From Anaerolineales bacterium (lineage in GTDB: Bacteria; Chloroflexota; Anaerolineae; Anaerolineales; Villigracilaceae), in contig JABARH010000009.1 of assembly GCA_019187665.1 (NCBI GenBank), positions 62,001 through 126,000 on the forward strand: 64,000 nucleotides of DNA, read 5' to 3'. Both the position numbers and the translations under genes were made by a program. Position 1 is the stretch's first letter. Every line of letters begins with the position of its first letter. Positions 25,235 through 35,031 of this stretch are shown in pieces. The notes below the pieces were generated by a model. It searched no databases. It saw only the letters and a list, made by a program, of their open reading frames with translations, and was not told the DNA's origin.

Positions 25235-25375
25235 AAATAAACCGCGAAGGCCGCCAAGGCCGCAAAGACTTCTCCATGCGAAGAACACGAATTTGAAAAT
25301 TTTGCGAATGAATTTGATCGCATTCGCGGCATGCGCCTGTTTGCGCGCTTGGCGTTTGTGCCGACCCTCTTTCGC
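25235..25375. repeat. Degenerate nonamer/palindromic repeat in intergenic gap
   Basis: A nine-base periodic stretch (ACCGCGAAG GCCGCCAAG GCCGCAAAG, about 25241-25268) faces a weaker inverted partner (GTTTGCGCGCTTGGCGTTTG, about 25339-25360). Between them are CGAATTT/CGAATGAATTT words. It fills most of the gap between the two membrane-protein genes; no gene was seen. Confidence 0.5.
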
Positions 25376-25382
25376 GCAAAAT

Positions 25383-28208
25383 TTACGGCACGCCGTAGAC
25401 GATCGTATTGCCTGCCTGGAACAGCACAACGAGATTTTGCTGGAACTTGGCTTCGTTGACTTGGTAGGTTGTCCGTTCGAGCGAGCCGACAACAACATAG
25501 GTGATGTTGTATTTTTCGAGGATGGCTTTGGCGGTTTCCCAATCGGGGGTCTCGTAAAGAGTTTTGATGTCGGCTTCGCGCGTGCCGTGCGCGTCCCAGC
25601 TGCCGCGCCATTGGAATTCGTGCCACGGCCAGCCGATGACAGTGGGGACTCCGCTGTGGGTGGCGATGCGGGCGTAGCCGGAATAACTTCCGCCCACCGC
25701 CTCGGCTACGACTCCCATTGGAGCGGTCTGCAAGTAGCGGATGACTGCCGCATCTTCCGGGCTGGAGCGGTCGAGGTAGGAGGCGCTGTCGAGGGTGGGG
25801 TCAAAGGGAGGGTTGAAGTTGTTGGTCTTGTTGGGGATGGCGAGGAAGGGGTAAGTCAGTCCTGCCATCAGGATGATGAACAACGTCACACGCCACAAGA
25901 CGTTCCAAACGCCGCGCAAGTTTTGCAAAAGGACAACTGTCCCGAAGGCGGCGGCGATGGATAAGAGTTGCCATGCCTGATAATAAAATTTGAAGACGGT
26001 GTTGATGCGATAGCCGAAGTAGTCGCGCAGGTAGACGAAGTCTGGGATGAGGATGAGGAGTGAGGCGAGGAAGATGAGCAGTAATACAAATGGTGAATGG
26101 GTGTCAGGTGTCAGGTGCGAGGTGTCAGGTGTCAGGTGCGAGGTGTCAGGTGTCAGGTGCGAGGTGTCAGGTGTCGGGTGCGAGGTGTCAGGCGCGTTGA
26201 CGTGTGTACTTGTGTACGTGTGTACCTGTTTACCCAATAGATGTGAAAGCGTGAGCCAGATGACAAGAGCCATGGTGATGAGGCCGCCGATATAGTCGAG
26301 GCGGCGGTCGGTGGCGGCGCGGAAGAATGAGGCGGTGTCGGGCTGTCCTTGTGAGGCGAGGTATTGCAATGCGAAGGCTGGGTCGCGCCATTGGGCGAGG
26401 AGTCCCATGAGCCAGGAGAAAAGCCAGAGAAACAGGATCAGGCCCAACGTCAGGATGAGAGCCGTGCCAAAGCGTGGACGAGTCTCGCGGATGCGAGTCA
26501 GGTAGATCAGCCAGGCGAAGAGCGGCAGAAGCAGAGTCGCCCACATGACCCAGAGGTGCGCGCCGCGCGTGGGGTTGACGAGGTTGGGGAGGATGCCGCC
26601 CGCCTGCGAGGAGAATCCGATATAGAAAGGCAGGTAGAGGAAGATGGCGGTGACGGCGAGAGGCAGACCGAGGAGGATTGCGTCTTCGAGGCGGGACCAA
26701 CTCCAGCCGTCGGCGCGGACGCGAGTGAGAATGTATGCGCCGACGATGAGCAAACCTGCGGGCAGGATGTCCCAGGTGTTGAGGAAGGCGAGTCCGCCGA
26801 GGACGAGGGCGGCGAAGAAAAAGTCGCGCGGGGTGGTGTGGATTTTGTATTCGAGAAAATTGACGATGCCGCGCCAGCCGCCGAGGAAGAGGTTGAGCGC
26901 GACGCCGAGGGCAAGCATGTTAAAGGGAAGGGAGAGGACGTGCGGGTGAAGGTCGCCGAGCAGGAAAGAGAAGAAGGGAAATTCGTCAATGACTTCCTGC
27001 GGAGCGCCGAGCAGGTCGAAGTCTTGCACTACGCGTGAGGCGCGCCACCACCACCAATAGTTTTGAGGAATGGCGTTTCCGCTGGGAGGGTCTATCAGGT
27101 CTTTGATATTGAGCCAGGTCCAGAAGTTGAAGAGCGGCTGTTGGCTGTTGGCTGTTAGCGGTTGGCTGGTCCAGAACCAGCCGAGACCGTGGATGACTTC
27201 GAGGATGCCTTCGATGTTGGAGAGGATCAGCAGGAAGAGGGGGGCGAGTAATGCAAGTAACCAGTAATCAGTAATCAGTGATCGGTGATTAGTGTCGGGT
27301 GTTGAGGGGTCAGGTGTTGAGGTGTCAGGTGTCAGGTGTGAGGTGTCGGGTGTCAGGTGTGAGGTGTCAGGTGTCAGGTGTGAGGTGGGAGGTACGGGAT
27401 ACGAGTTACGAGTTGCGGTATCTGTCGAGATGCTTTGCGTACTTGTGTACGTGTCTACTTGTGTACCTGTGTACGTGTTTACCTGTGTACTTGTGTACGT
27501 GTCTACTTGTGTACCTGTGTCCGTGTTTACCTGTGTACCTTTATACGCCGACAGCAAGTTATACAGAATCCCATACGAGCCAATCGCGGCGAGGGCGAAG
27601 ACGAGCGCGGACATGAGGTTGAATGCGACACTTCCAGGTGTGTCTGTGAGGCGGGCGAACATGGCGGTCAGGATGTAGCCGAAGTGATAGTACGAGATGG
27701 AGTAGCCCGACATCCACGGGTCGTTGGGAGGCAGAGTCGGCGAGCGCAGAGTCGCGTTGATGAAGGCCAGTTCCATCGGCTTCTCGGTGCCAGTCGCTTC
27801 GGGGTTGTAGGCGCGGACGAATGCCATGAAGGCGAAGGCGAGGAGGAAGAGGAGTTCGGCGGTGATGACGAGACGGATGTTGGATTTAAGCCATTGGATG
27901 GTTGGCGGTTGGTGGTTGGTGGTTGACGGTTGGTGGTTGGCGGTTGGCGGTTGGTGGTCTTCTGCTAGATAGGCCCATGCGCTCAAACCAGCTACTACGA
28001 GAAACGCAAATAACAATCCGCCCAGATCGTTTCGTAAAATGCCAAGCGTGCCGAGTAACCAGAAGACCCAGCCCCAAAATAAAATTCCAACGGCGCGTGC
28101 GAGTGTATAGCCCCGGTCTGCGAGGGCGGGGAAGAGGCGGAAGGCTAGAGGAAAAGTCAGCCAGCCGAGGAGGGAGGAGGCGAGATACCAGGAGAGGGGG
28201 GCGGTCAT
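25383..28208 (-). CDS. YYY/DUF2298-family multi-spanning membrane protein with repeat insertions
   Basis: 941 residues, many membrane helices. The block KPMELAFINATLRSPTLPP then NDPWMSGYSISYYHFGY, and the C-terminal NITYVVVGSLE, match the C-terminal half of the 1707-residue protein at 29599-34722. That half has [14 protein letters not shown] and INYYYYGF at the equivalent positions. This is the family annotated as DUF2298 or Chlor_Arch_YYY, thought to act in envelope glycan biosynthesis; its reaction is not known to me. Repeat-coded segments lie at about residues 83-104, 221-317 and 658-703. The ATG at 28208 has only repeats upstream and no Shine-Dalgarno site. Confidence 0.75.
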   Translation of the reverse strand: MTAPLSWYLASSLLGWLTFPLAFRLFPALADRGYTLARAVGILFWGWVFWLLGTLGILRNDLGGLLFAFLVVAGLSAWAYLAEDHQPPTANHQPSTTNHQPPTIQWLKSNIRLVITAELLFLLAFAFMAFVRAYNPEATGTEKPMELAFINATLRSPTLPPNDPWMSGYSISYYHFGYILTAMFARLTDTPGSVAFNLMSALVFALAAIGSYGILYNLLSAYKGTQVNTDTGTQVDTYTSTQVNTYTGTQVDTYTSTQSISTDTATRNSYPVPPTSHLTPDTSHLTPDTSHLTPDTSTPDPSTPDTNHRSLITDYWLLALLAPLFLLILSNIEGILEVIHGLGWFWTSQPLTANSQQPLFNFWTWLNIKDLIDPPSGNAIPQNYWWWWRASRVVQDFDLLGAPQEVIDEFPFFSFLLGDLHPHVLSLPFNMLALGVALNLFLGGWRGIVNFLEYKIHTTPRDFFFAALVLGGLAFLNTWDILPAGLLIVGAYILTRVRADGWSWSRLEDAILLGLPLAVTAIFLYLPFYIGFSSQAGGILPNLVNPTRGAHLWVMWATLLLPLFAWLIYLTRIRETRPRFGTALILTLGLILFLWLFSWLMGLLAQWRDPAFALQYLASQGQPDTASFFRAATDRRLDYIGGLITMALVIWLTLSHLLGKQVHTYTSTHVNAPDTSHPTPDTSHLTPDTSHLTPDTSHLTPDTHSPFVLLLIFLASLLILIPDFVYLRDYFGYRINTVFKFYYQAWQLLSIAAAFGTVVLLQNLRGVWNVLWRVTLFIILMAGLTYPFLAIPNKTNNFNPPFDPTLDSASYLDRSSPEDAAVIRYLQTAPMGVVAEAVGGSYSGYARIATHSGVPTVIGWPWHEFQWRGSWDAHGTREADIKTLYETPDWETAKAILEKYNITYVVVGSLERTTYQVNEAKFQQNLVVLFQAGNTIVYGVP
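26101..26230. repeat. In-frame repeat tract B in the YYY/DUF2298 gene
   Basis: A 21-base higher-order unit CAGGTGT-CAGGTGC-GAGGTGT repeated four times, followed by octamers (ACTTGTGT, ACGTGTGT, ACCTGTTT). It encodes a TSHLTPD ladder on the minus strand. Confidence 0.92.
27257..27545. repeat. In-frame composite repeat tract A in the YYY/DUF2298 gene
   Basis: Plus-strand order: CAGTAAT/CAGTGAT heptamers, then CAGGTGT/GAGGTGT heptamers with every third unit altered, then a short TTACGAG stretch, then about 14 octamers (ACGTGTCT, ACTTGTGT, ACCTGTGT, ACGTGTTT). The octamers encode an eight-residue repeat of VNTYTGTQ / VDTYTSTQ type. Confidence 0.92.
27896..27958. repeat. In-frame TTGGTGG/TTGGCGG heptamer tract in the YYY/DUF2298 gene
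   Basis: About nine seven-base units (TTGGCGG, TTGGTGG, TTGACGG). The minus strand encodes PPTANHQ-like repeats at about residues 83-104. A short related GCTGTTG tract is at about 27141-27168. Confidence 0.85.
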
Positions 28209-28405
28209 TCGTTGGTGGTTGGTGGTTGGTAGTTGGTGGTTGGTGGTTGGTGGTTGGTGGTTGGTGGTTGGTAGTTGGTGGTTGGCGGTTGGCGGTTGGT
28301 AGTTGGCGGTTAAGAGTTGCGGGTTACGTGTTACGGGGTACAAGTTACGTGTGTACGTGTGTACATGTGTACGTGTGTACGTGTGTACGTGTCTACGTAT
28401 CTACA
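28209..28405. repeat. Composite repeat tract filling the gap between DUF2298 and GNAT genes
   Basis: Plus-strand order: about 15 TTGGTGG/TTGGTAG/TTGGCGG heptamers, then TTACGTG/TTACGGG heptamers, then octamers ACGTGTGT/ACATGTGT/ACGTGTCT. It runs from the DUF2298 ATG to the stop TAG of the GNAT gene, which is inside an octamer. Confidence 0.92.
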
Positions 28406-29003
28406 CCTGCTTCACCATGCGATGATAACTGGCAAGCGGATTCTTGTGATGATGGGTGGAGACGATCTCATAGCCGTGTTTTTTATACAGACGCAACGCT
28501 GCTTTGTTTCTGGGCGAGACCAGCAGGGAGCATTTTGAAAGTCCGCACGCGCGGGCTTGTTCGTCGGCGTAGTTCAACAGACGCGGGCCGTAGCCGCGTC
28601 CGTGCATGGCGGGCAGAACGGCGAGATTGCTGAGGTAGTATTCGTCCGCTTGGGCTTCGCGAACGGAGGCGAAGGCCAGCGCGCGCGCGATAAATCCAAA
28701 CATGCCCCAGCCGAAGGCCAGCGGCAGAAAACGAAGCGGCGCGAGCGTGAGGCGGGTGAGGTCGCGGCCTGGAAAGGCGATCAACATGCCGAGCGCGCGT
28801 TTGTGATGTTCGATCACGAAGGCGCGTTCGTAGCCGAAGCGGCCCGCGTTGCGCGAGAATAATTTCATCAATGCGATCTCGGCGGCATGACCATCCGCGC
28901 CAAAGAGATGTTCGGCGAATCTGTTCATCGAGAGGCGGAAGACCACCGCTGCGAGGGGCGCGTCGTCGGGGCGGGCGGGACGGATGAGGGGCGCGTCGTT
29001 CAT
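28401..29003 (-). CDS. GNAT-family N-acetyltransferase
   Basis: 200 residues. The acetyl-CoA fold is visible in the C-terminal half: EYYLSNLAVLPAMHGRGYG (motif A with the RGxG pyrophosphate loop), then LLNYADEQARACGLSKCSLL and NKAALRLYKKHGYEIV. The N-terminus IRPARPDDAPLAAVVF is also typical. The substrate is unknown. The start overlaps the DUF952 stop codon (ATGA), so the two genes are coupled. The TAG stop is supplied by an octamer repeat. Confidence 0.87.
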   Translation of the reverse strand: MNDAPLIRPARPDDAPLAAVVFRLSMNRFAEHLFGADGHAAEIALMKLFSRNAGRFGYERAFVIEHHKRALGMLIAFPGRDLTRLTLAPLRFLPLAFGWGMFGFIARALAFASVREAQADEYYLSNLAVLPAMHGRGYGPRLLNYADEQARACGLSKCSLLVSPRNKAALRLYKKHGYEIVSTHHHKNPLASYHRMVKQV

Positions 29004-29347
29004 AACGGAGGCAGGATCCACTTTCCCGTCGAGTCGCAGGCGAAGTCGGCGATGCGAGTCACGGCGTCGAGGTTGAGTGTCCCGTAGATGTGAGGGAACA
29101 GTTCATCCGGTTTGTCCGTGCCCGGTTCATACTTGACTTCGGAGCGGATGCGCGCGGGGTCGAGGATCAGCAGCACGAGTCCTGTCTGGCCCGCGTAGAA
29201 TCGTTCGGCGACGGCGACGACTTGCGAGGGAGTCGAACAATGGATGAAGCCCTCGCTCGCCAGACTCGGCGCGGAGTAGAAGCCGTTTTGTTGCGCGGCT
29301 TGCCATTCGGATTTGTGAGTGATGTGGAGGATTGTGTCAGGGGTCAT
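29000..29347 (-). CDS. DUF952 domain-containing protein
   Basis: 115 residues. Motifs ILHITHKSEWQAAQQNGFY, SEGFIHCSTPSQVVAVAERF, VLLILDPARIRSEVKYEPG and FPHIYGTLNLDAV are characteristic of DUF952, a small soluble family of unknown function. It is translationally coupled to the GNAT gene. The sequence immediately before its ATG is a pure heptamer tract without a recognisable Shine-Dalgarno site, so its expression signals are unclear. Confidence 0.85.
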   Translation of the reverse strand: MTPDTILHITHKSEWQAAQQNGFYSAPSLASEGFIHCSTPSQVVAVAERFYAGQTGLVLLILDPARIRSEVKYEPGTDKPDELFPHIYGTLNLDAVTRIADFACDSTGKWILPPL

Positions 29348-29611
29348 GTTTCAGGTGTCAGGTGTCAGGTGTCAGGTGTCAGGTGTCAGGTTTCAGGTGT
29401 CAGGTGTCGGGTGTCGGGTGTCAGGTGTCAGGTGTCAGGTTTCAGGTTTCAGGTGTCAGGTTTCAGGTTTCAGGTATCAGGTGTCAGGTGTCAGGTTCGA
29501 CATGACGTGTCTACGTGTGTACGTGTGTACGTGTGTACGTGTCTACGTGTGTACGTGTGTACGTGTGTACGTGTCTACATGTGTACGTGTCTACCTGTCT
29601 ACTTGCCTACC
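29348..29611. repeat. Composite tract between DUF952 and the 1707-residue protein
   Basis: About 20 CAGGTGT/CAGGTTT heptamers without the stop-avoiding GAGG units, then about 12 octamers ACGTGTGT/ACGTGTCT. It fills the whole gap and contains the stop TAG (29599-29601) of the upstream gene. Confidence 0.93.
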
Positions 29612-32600
29612 TCATAAATCACCGTCTGCCCGTCGCGATAGACTTCCGTCCAAAACGCGCCGTCGTATTGTTCAAACTTAAGCAGTCCCTCGGCGGGATA
29701 GTAGATCGCTTCAACCTGTCCGACGATGATGTAGCGGACATTATATTTTTTAAGGAAGAGTAAGGCTTCATTCGGGTTGATGGTTGTGTAAAAGTTCGTG
29801 ATCTCGGAGAGACGATTTTCCACGAGCATCGGCTCCACGAATCCACGCTGTTGGCGCTGATGCCAGTTCCAGCCCAGCACGCCGGGCAAGCCGGTGTAAA
29901 TGGTAAAGCGCGAACACCAGCGATACTCGACGCAATTGCCCTCGATGATGACCGGCGACCCCTGCACATTCTCCTGCATCCAGCGGATGGCGCGATAATC
30001 CTGCCCGAGGTCCATCGTGACCGAATCCCAAAACTCCGACGTGCGCATGTATTCGATCGAGTCGAGCGAATGTGAGACCTCGGGATTCATGCGGTCGCGG
30101 ATCTTGTCCATCGTGGCGGATAACGTGAAGAAGGCCGCGCCCGCCAGCAGGATGGTGACGCCCACCTGCCAGACTCCGCGCCAGCGCACCTTCCACGACG
30201 GGACAGCGGACAGCGTCCACCCGAGCGCTCCCGCCGCGCAGACGGAGAGCATGACCCACGCCTGCAAATATAATTTAAAAACCGTGTTCATGCGTCCGAT
30301 GTCGCCGACCAGCACGATCAGTTCCACCGCGATGGTCAGCGCCAGCGACGTGCCGATCATAAATAACACCCAGCGTTTCGCGTCGGCTTGATCTGGGCGC
30401 AGAATCAAAACCGCCGCCCAGAACGCCATCGGCAACGCAATGAGTGAAATGACCGCGCCGCGATAGAGCAGGTAAACGAGAATCACAACAAAGGCGGCGA
30501 TGCCCGACTCGATCCAAAATTGATAGGGTTTGAGTTTTGACAATGCGGAAAGCGGAGTCGCCGCCATCCACTCGCGCGTCTCCCAGACCATCCACGCGAA
30601 GATGAGGAAGAGGAACACACCCCAATGCGTGAAGTAGGAGGAGAGCGGAGTTGTGGATCGGGTCCAGGCTTCGATCTTGCCGTAGCCGCTTCCGAACCAA
30701 TGGAAATAGGGCTGGTAAAAAAGACGCGCAAGCAGGACGAGCATCAACGCGCCCAAGACCGCATAGCCCATCTTCAGCCAGAAGACTGGAATCTTAAAAC
30801 GATTCGCGCCGAAGTCTGCCGCGTTGAATAACGCATAGCCCGCCGCGACGGCGCTCAATGGGATGTAGGTGAACGCGTCCCAGGTGTTGGTCGGATAAAT
30901 TGCGCCCAGCACGAGCGCGCCGAAGAAGATGGGAGGCAGACTGCGAGTTGCGAATTGTGAGATGCAAGTTACAAGATACGAGTTATGTGTACCTGTGTAC
31001 CTGTGTGCCTGTATACTTCCCGCCCGCATCGCAAGGATGAACGACAAGCCCCACGCGATGATGAACAACGCCAGCGGCAGGACGATCATGTGCGCGTGCA
31101 GGTCGCTGTATAAAAATGTGAACAACGGAAATTCGGTGATCGGCTCCACATCGTTCGGCGCGGGGATGACGCGGCTGGGGAGCCAGTACCAGTCTCCCCG
31201 TCCGAGCGGAAGCGCCCCGCCCGCCAGTGATTTGACGAATCCATCCAATCCCCATGAGAGGCGTTGAAAGAATCCCGCGTCTGGAGGTACGATCATGTTG
31301 GGCGCCGCCATGCGCTGAAAAGTCCGCCATAACATTTGGAACGTGCCGAGATTGCCGAGGATGAGGGTGAGGAAGGTGGCGGACATGCCGGTCAAGCGTC
31401 GAAGGTCGAAAGTCGAAGGTCGCGACTCTTCGACCTTTGACCTTTGACTTTCGACGAGATTGAACCCGATCGCGAACGCGCCCGTGCCGACCAGCGCGAA
31501 GAGAGTCGGCAAAATAAAATTGTAGGCAATGGACGGAACGATGCCCAGCAATTTCACCGGCGTGCCGACCAGCACGAAGCCGTAATAATAATAATTGATG
31601 TATCCGCCCGCGAACCACGGATCGTACGGCGGGAAACTTGTGGATTTGATGACCGCGTTGAAATACGAAAAATCCATCGGACGCTCGCCGCCCTTGTATG
31701 GGTGCCACAAGTCCGGGTTGCCGATGCGGATGAAAAGATCGAGCAGGAAGAGGCACAGGAAAAGAATCTCGACGAGCAGGAAGAGTCTGCGATTCGATTT
31801 CCACTCCGCGCGGAGCGCCTCTCTCTGGACCCAAGCCTGCCACGCCCCAACCAGCATGATCGCCCCCAAAGCGACGGCGATGTTCGCGCGGCTGTACGTC
31901 CCGCCGAGCGATGCGGAGATCCACGAAATGTATGCGAGCAACACAAGACCGAGAATGCGCGCGAGGGCGTAGCCTTTGTCTGCGAGGCCGGGCAATGCGC
32001 GCCGCGCCAGCGGATAGGTGAACAACCCCAAAACGAAAATGAACAGATACCAGAGGACGAGTCCGAGATAGGGATATTTATTTTGAATCGAATCGTAATC
32101 GAACAATTGCGACCACGTCCCGCCCGCTTGTTGTTGCGCGAGCCGCTCCGGCGGAAGCATGAGACTCTTCGGCGGTTCGTAGCCGGCCGCGTCTTTGGGC
32201 GTGAGGCGCACCACCTTGCTTAAATCCACCCGACTGAACGTGGACGCGACCTGCGCGGCGTCGTAGTCCGCGTTCTTTTTGAAGATCAACACCTTCGGAT
32301 GATCGTAGAAGGTGAAGGCTTCCTCTGCCGCCTGATCGTTGATCACAATGGGACCGAGAGTCGGGTAGGACGTGAATGTTTTGACGAGATCGAATCCAAG
32401 CCGACCCTCGAACATGCCCGGCTCCGCGACGCGATAGCACCAGATAATGTCCTTGTCTTCGGGACAGCCGATCAACTCGCGGTAGTAGAGCGTGGTCAGA
32501 GGATACCGCTCCGGGATGCGCGTGATCTGCCCGTATTGGTGATTGGTTGGGACGAAAATGTAATCGGTTTGATTCAGGGCGCTTTGGAAGCGCGCCAGTT

Positions 32601-34722
32601 TGTCGGTGTTGTCGTCCCAATAGACTTGCAGATTTAAATCGCCGCGATACAGTCCGCCGAAGGCGTCGTAGTTGTCAATGCGGAAAGGCAGGTTCCAGTC
32701 GTAGTCGGTTTCGTTGGAGATGGCTGCGCCCGCGAGCGTGATCGCGCCGCCGACATCGAAACGCAGGAAGTAAAGTTGCCCTTCGGTCAACACAACGGGA
32801 CGATCGAATGTGAACGCGACCTCGTCGCCGCGCGGATCGTTCATGGGATAGTTCACCGTCGCGGCGGCCGCGGCAAGCGGGACGGTCGAGTCGGGCGCGC
32901 TGAGCAGGGACAGTTGGATCGTCTGCGGTCCGAACGGATTCGCGGCGGGCGCGGCGGTGGTCGCCGGTTGGACCACGACCGTCACATGCGGAAGCAGGAT
33001 CCGTTCCAGCGTCCCGGAGGAAGCGGCGGAGAAGGAGGCGGTGTAGGGCTGTCCGTTTTGAATCAGTGTCCCGGCGGGGAAAGGCAGAGGCTGTGATCCG
33101 CCGTCCGCATAATTGACCGTGATCGGTCCCGGCACGTTCTGATAGATCCAGCGCGAGGCGGCCATGCGCGTTTCGTTGTGAGTGTAGACGCTGAGGAAGG
33201 CGAAGGCGTAGACGGCGGTGAGGAGGAGAACGATGCCAGTTATAAAATACGCGATGGAACGCGCGAGATACGAGTCACGAGTTACGTGTTTACTTGTGTA
33301 CGTGTCTACATGTTTACTTGTGTACTTCACCGCCACCCACGCCGCCATCATGCACAGCAACGGATAGATGGGAAGTTGATAACGCATGGTGGCGTTGAAT
33401 TGGAGCGATTGCCACGCGAAGTACAGCGCCGTCCATGACCAGAGCAAAATATGCTGACGTTCCTTGTTCTTGAAGATGCGCCACGCCATGACAAGGAAAC
33501 CGGTCCACGCGAGGATGCCCAGCGGGAGTCCGAGTCCCCAGACGGTGAGATTCGTGAACGAGAAGAGATGCGTGCGCCGCGCCCATTGCAGATTCCACGG
33601 CAGGTCGGCGAGGCCGGTGGCTTGCGCCTGGATCTCCTTCATGTTGGCGATCCATTGCGCGTTGGGCAGGATCGTGTCGAAGGCGTAGGGTTGGAAGACG
33701 CGGAAGGCGAGCAGGGTGGCGAATCCGCCGATGAGGAGGGAGAAAGCGATCAGTGACCAGTAATCAGTGATCAGTTTTTTTTCCGCGGACTGATTACTGT
33801 TGACTGATGACTGTTTACTGAATCTTATCGCCAATGCCACCGGTAGCACGACCGCCATCACGATTGCGTTGATCTTGCACGCCGCCGCCATGCCGAGGAA
33901 AAGACCGAAGAGCAGGGCGTGCCGGGTTAAGGAGGAGAGGGTGTCGGGTGTGGAGGTGTCAGGTGTGGAGGTGTCAGGTGTGGAGGTGTCAGGTGTCAGG
34001 TGCGAGGTACGGGTTACGGGATACGGGGTACGGGTTACGGGATGCGGGGTACGAGAGGCATCGTTTGTTGAGATACCTTGTGTACCTGTGTATGTATTTA
34101 CCTGTCTACGTGTGTACGTGCCTACGTGTGTACCATCATACGCGATCCTCACCGCAAAGTACAACGCCGCGTACAGGAACGGATTGACAAATAAATCTAC
34201 TGTAAAGAAATGCGATTGCTGGATCTGCATGACCGCCAGCGCGGAGAATAATGCGGCGAGCAGGGCGGTCTTGCGGTCGTAGAGTCGCGCCGCGATGAAA
34301 TACAAAATCAAAATGGAAAATAAATCTGCGACGGCGGAAAATTGCCGCCCGAAATATTTGAGCGGTCCCGCCGCGTTGCCCGCCATCTCATATGCCACGC
34401 GCACGAGCGTGACCGGCAGGTTTCCGTACACATAGAATCCCGCGCCGCGATTGCGCGGATTGAGAGTCGACTCGGCGGTATTGAAATATTCGAGCGGATT
34501 CATCCAGCGCTGGCGTTCGGACGGGCAGGCGTCAATCGGCGTGTCCGCGTCCATGCAGACGTGCGCGCGCAGGTTTTCCACCACGCCGTTGAGGAAGAGT
34601 TCGTCGGGGTGCTGGTGCTGTCCCTCGCCCCACTCTACGCCGGTCACGCGCAAATACGCCGCCAAAATAATGACGGCGATCAAAAGAAGGTCATAGAGCC
34701 AGGAGTGTTTTGATGAGGTCAT
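29599..34722 (-). CDS. Fused GT39-like / YYY-DUF2298 giant membrane protein with repeat insertions
   Basis: 1707 residues. The N-terminal half (about 1-880) looks like a GT39 glycosyltransferase: a first membrane helix, then [19 protein letters not shown] with the Asp-Glu pair, many helices, and an extracytoplasmic domain. The C-terminal half (about 880-1707) is a YYY/DUF2298 unit ([33 protein letters not shown]), paralogous to the protein at 25383-28208. The predicted role is polyprenyl-linked sugar transfer for envelope glycans. Repeats code for about residues 196-260, 300-324, 464-485, 1089-1110 and 1235-1262. The ATG at 34722 lacks a Shine-Dalgarno site and is preceded by a 290-bp repeat tract. 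Confidence 0.75.
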   Translation of the reverse strand: MTSSKHSWLYDLLLIAVIILAAYLRVTGVEWGEGQHQHPDELFLNGVVENLRAHVCMDADTPIDACPSERQRWMNPLEYFNTAESTLNPRNRGAGFYVYGNLPVTLVRVAYEMAGNAAGPLKYFGRQFSAVADLFSILILYFIAARLYDRKTALLAALFSALAVMQIQQSHFFTVDLFVNPFLYAALYFAVRIAYDGTHVGTYTRRQVNTYTGTQGISTNDASRTPHPVTRTPYPVTRTSHLTPDTSTPDTSTPDTSTPDTLSSLTRHALLFGLFLGMAAACKINAIVMAVVLPVALAIRFSKQSSVNSNQSAEKKLITDYWSLIAFSLLIGGFATLLAFRVFQPYAFDTILPNAQWIANMKEIQAQATGLADLPWNLQWARRTHLFSFTNLTVWGLGLPLGILAWTGFLVMAWRIFKNKERQHILLWSWTALYFAWQSLQFNATMRYQLPIYPLLCMMAAWVAVKYTSKHVDTYTSKHVTRDSYLARSIAYFITGIVLLLTAVYAFAFLSVYTHNETRMAASRWIYQNVPGPITVNYADGGSQPLPFPAGTLIQNGQPYTASFSAASSGTLERILLPHVTVVVQPATTAAPAANPFGPQTIQLSLLSAPDSTVPLAAAAATVNYPMNDPRGDEVAFTFDRPVVLTEGQLYFLRFDVGGAITLAGAAISNETDYDWNLPFRIDNYDAFGGLYRGDLNLQVYWDDNTDKLARFQSALNQTDYIFVPTNHQYGQITRIPERYPLTTLYYRELIGCPEDKDIIWCYRVAEPGMFEGRLGFDLVKTFTSYPTLGPIVINDQAAEEAFTFYDHPKVLIFKKNADYDAAQVASTFSRVDLSKVVRLTPKDAAGYEPPKSLMLPPERLAQQQAGGTWSQLFDYDSIQNKYPYLGLVLWYLFIFVLGLFTYPLARRALPGLADKGYALARILGLVLLAYISWISASLGGTYSRANIAVALGAIMLVGAWQAWVQREALRAEWKSNRRLFLLVEILFLCLFLLDLFIRIGNPDLWHPYKGGERPMDFSYFNAVIKSTSFPPYDPWFAGGYINYYYYGFVLVGTPVKLLGIVPSIAYNFILPTLFALVGTGAFAIGFNLVESQRSKVEESRPSTFDLRRLTGMSATFLTLILGNLGTFQMLWRTFQRMAAPNMIVPPDAGFFQRLSWGLDGFVKSLAGGALPLGRGDWYWLPSRVIPAPNDVEPITEFPLFTFLYSDLHAHMIVLPLALFIIAWGLSFILAMRAGSIQAHRYTGTHNSYLVTCISQFATRSLPPIFFGALVLGAIYPTNTWDAFTYIPLSAVAAGYALFNAADFGANRFKIPVFWLKMGYAVLGALMLVLLARLFYQPYFHWFGSGYGKIEAWTRSTTPLSSYFTHWGVFLFLIFAWMVWETREWMAATPLSALSKLKPYQFWIESGIAAFVVILVYLLYRGAVISLIALPMAFWAAVLILRPDQADAKRWVLFMIGTSLALTIAVELIVLVGDIGRMNTVFKLYLQAWVMLSVCAAGALGWTLSAVPSWKVRWRGVWQVGVTILLAGAAFFTLSATMDKIRDRMNPEVSHSLDSIEYMRTSEFWDSVTMDLGQDYRAIRWMQENVQGSPVIIEGNCVEYRWCSRFTIYTGLPGVLGWNWHQRQQRGFVEPMLVENRLSEITNFYTTINPNEALLFLKKYNVRYIIVGQVEAIYYPAEGLLKFEQYDGAFWTEVYRDGQTVIYEVGK
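30940..31018. repeat. In-frame degenerate heptamer plus octamer tract (giant gene)
   Basis: Degenerate GCGAGTT/GCAAGTT/ACGAGTT heptamers followed by octamers ACCTGTGT/GCCTGTAT. It encodes [22 protein letters not shown] residues in a loop between membrane helices. Confidence 0.8.
31390..31456. repeat. In-frame inverted GGTCGAA heptamer tract (giant gene)
   Basis: GGTCGAA/AGTCGAA heptamers followed by the inverted units TTCGACC/TTTGACC, so this tract can fold back on itself. It encodes [20 protein letters not shown] in the loop. Confidence 0.8.
33249..33330. repeat. In-frame heptamer plus octamer tract (giant gene)
   Basis: ATACGAG/TCACGAG/TTACGTG heptamers, then octamers ACTTGTGT, ACGTGTCT, ACATGTTT. 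It encodes [15 protein letters not shown] between membrane segments. Confidence 0.85.
33749..33823. repeat. In-frame inverted CAGTGAT tract (giant gene)
   Basis: CAGTGAC-CAGTAAT-CAGTGAT heptamers, a T-rich spacer, then the inverted family (CTGATTA, CTGATGA). It encodes [19 protein letters not shown]. Confidence 0.8.
33941..34136. repeat. In-frame composite repeat tract (giant gene, N-terminal half)
   Basis: Plus-strand order: a 15-base unit CAGGTGTGGAGGTGT repeated about three times (five-residue repeat TPDTS), then a 21-base TACGGGT unit (seven-residue repeat around TPYPVTR), then octamers ACCTGTGT/ACGTGTGT. Confidence 0.9.
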
Positions 34723-34737
34723 GTTGGTTGTGAGCAA

Positions 34738-35031
<294 letters not shown>

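Noticed and set aside
28209..28343. Repeat-coded N-terminal extension of the DUF2298 protein
   Set aside because: It starts at TTG inside a repeat tract with no ribosome site; the ATG at 28208 begins the membrane-protein sequence.
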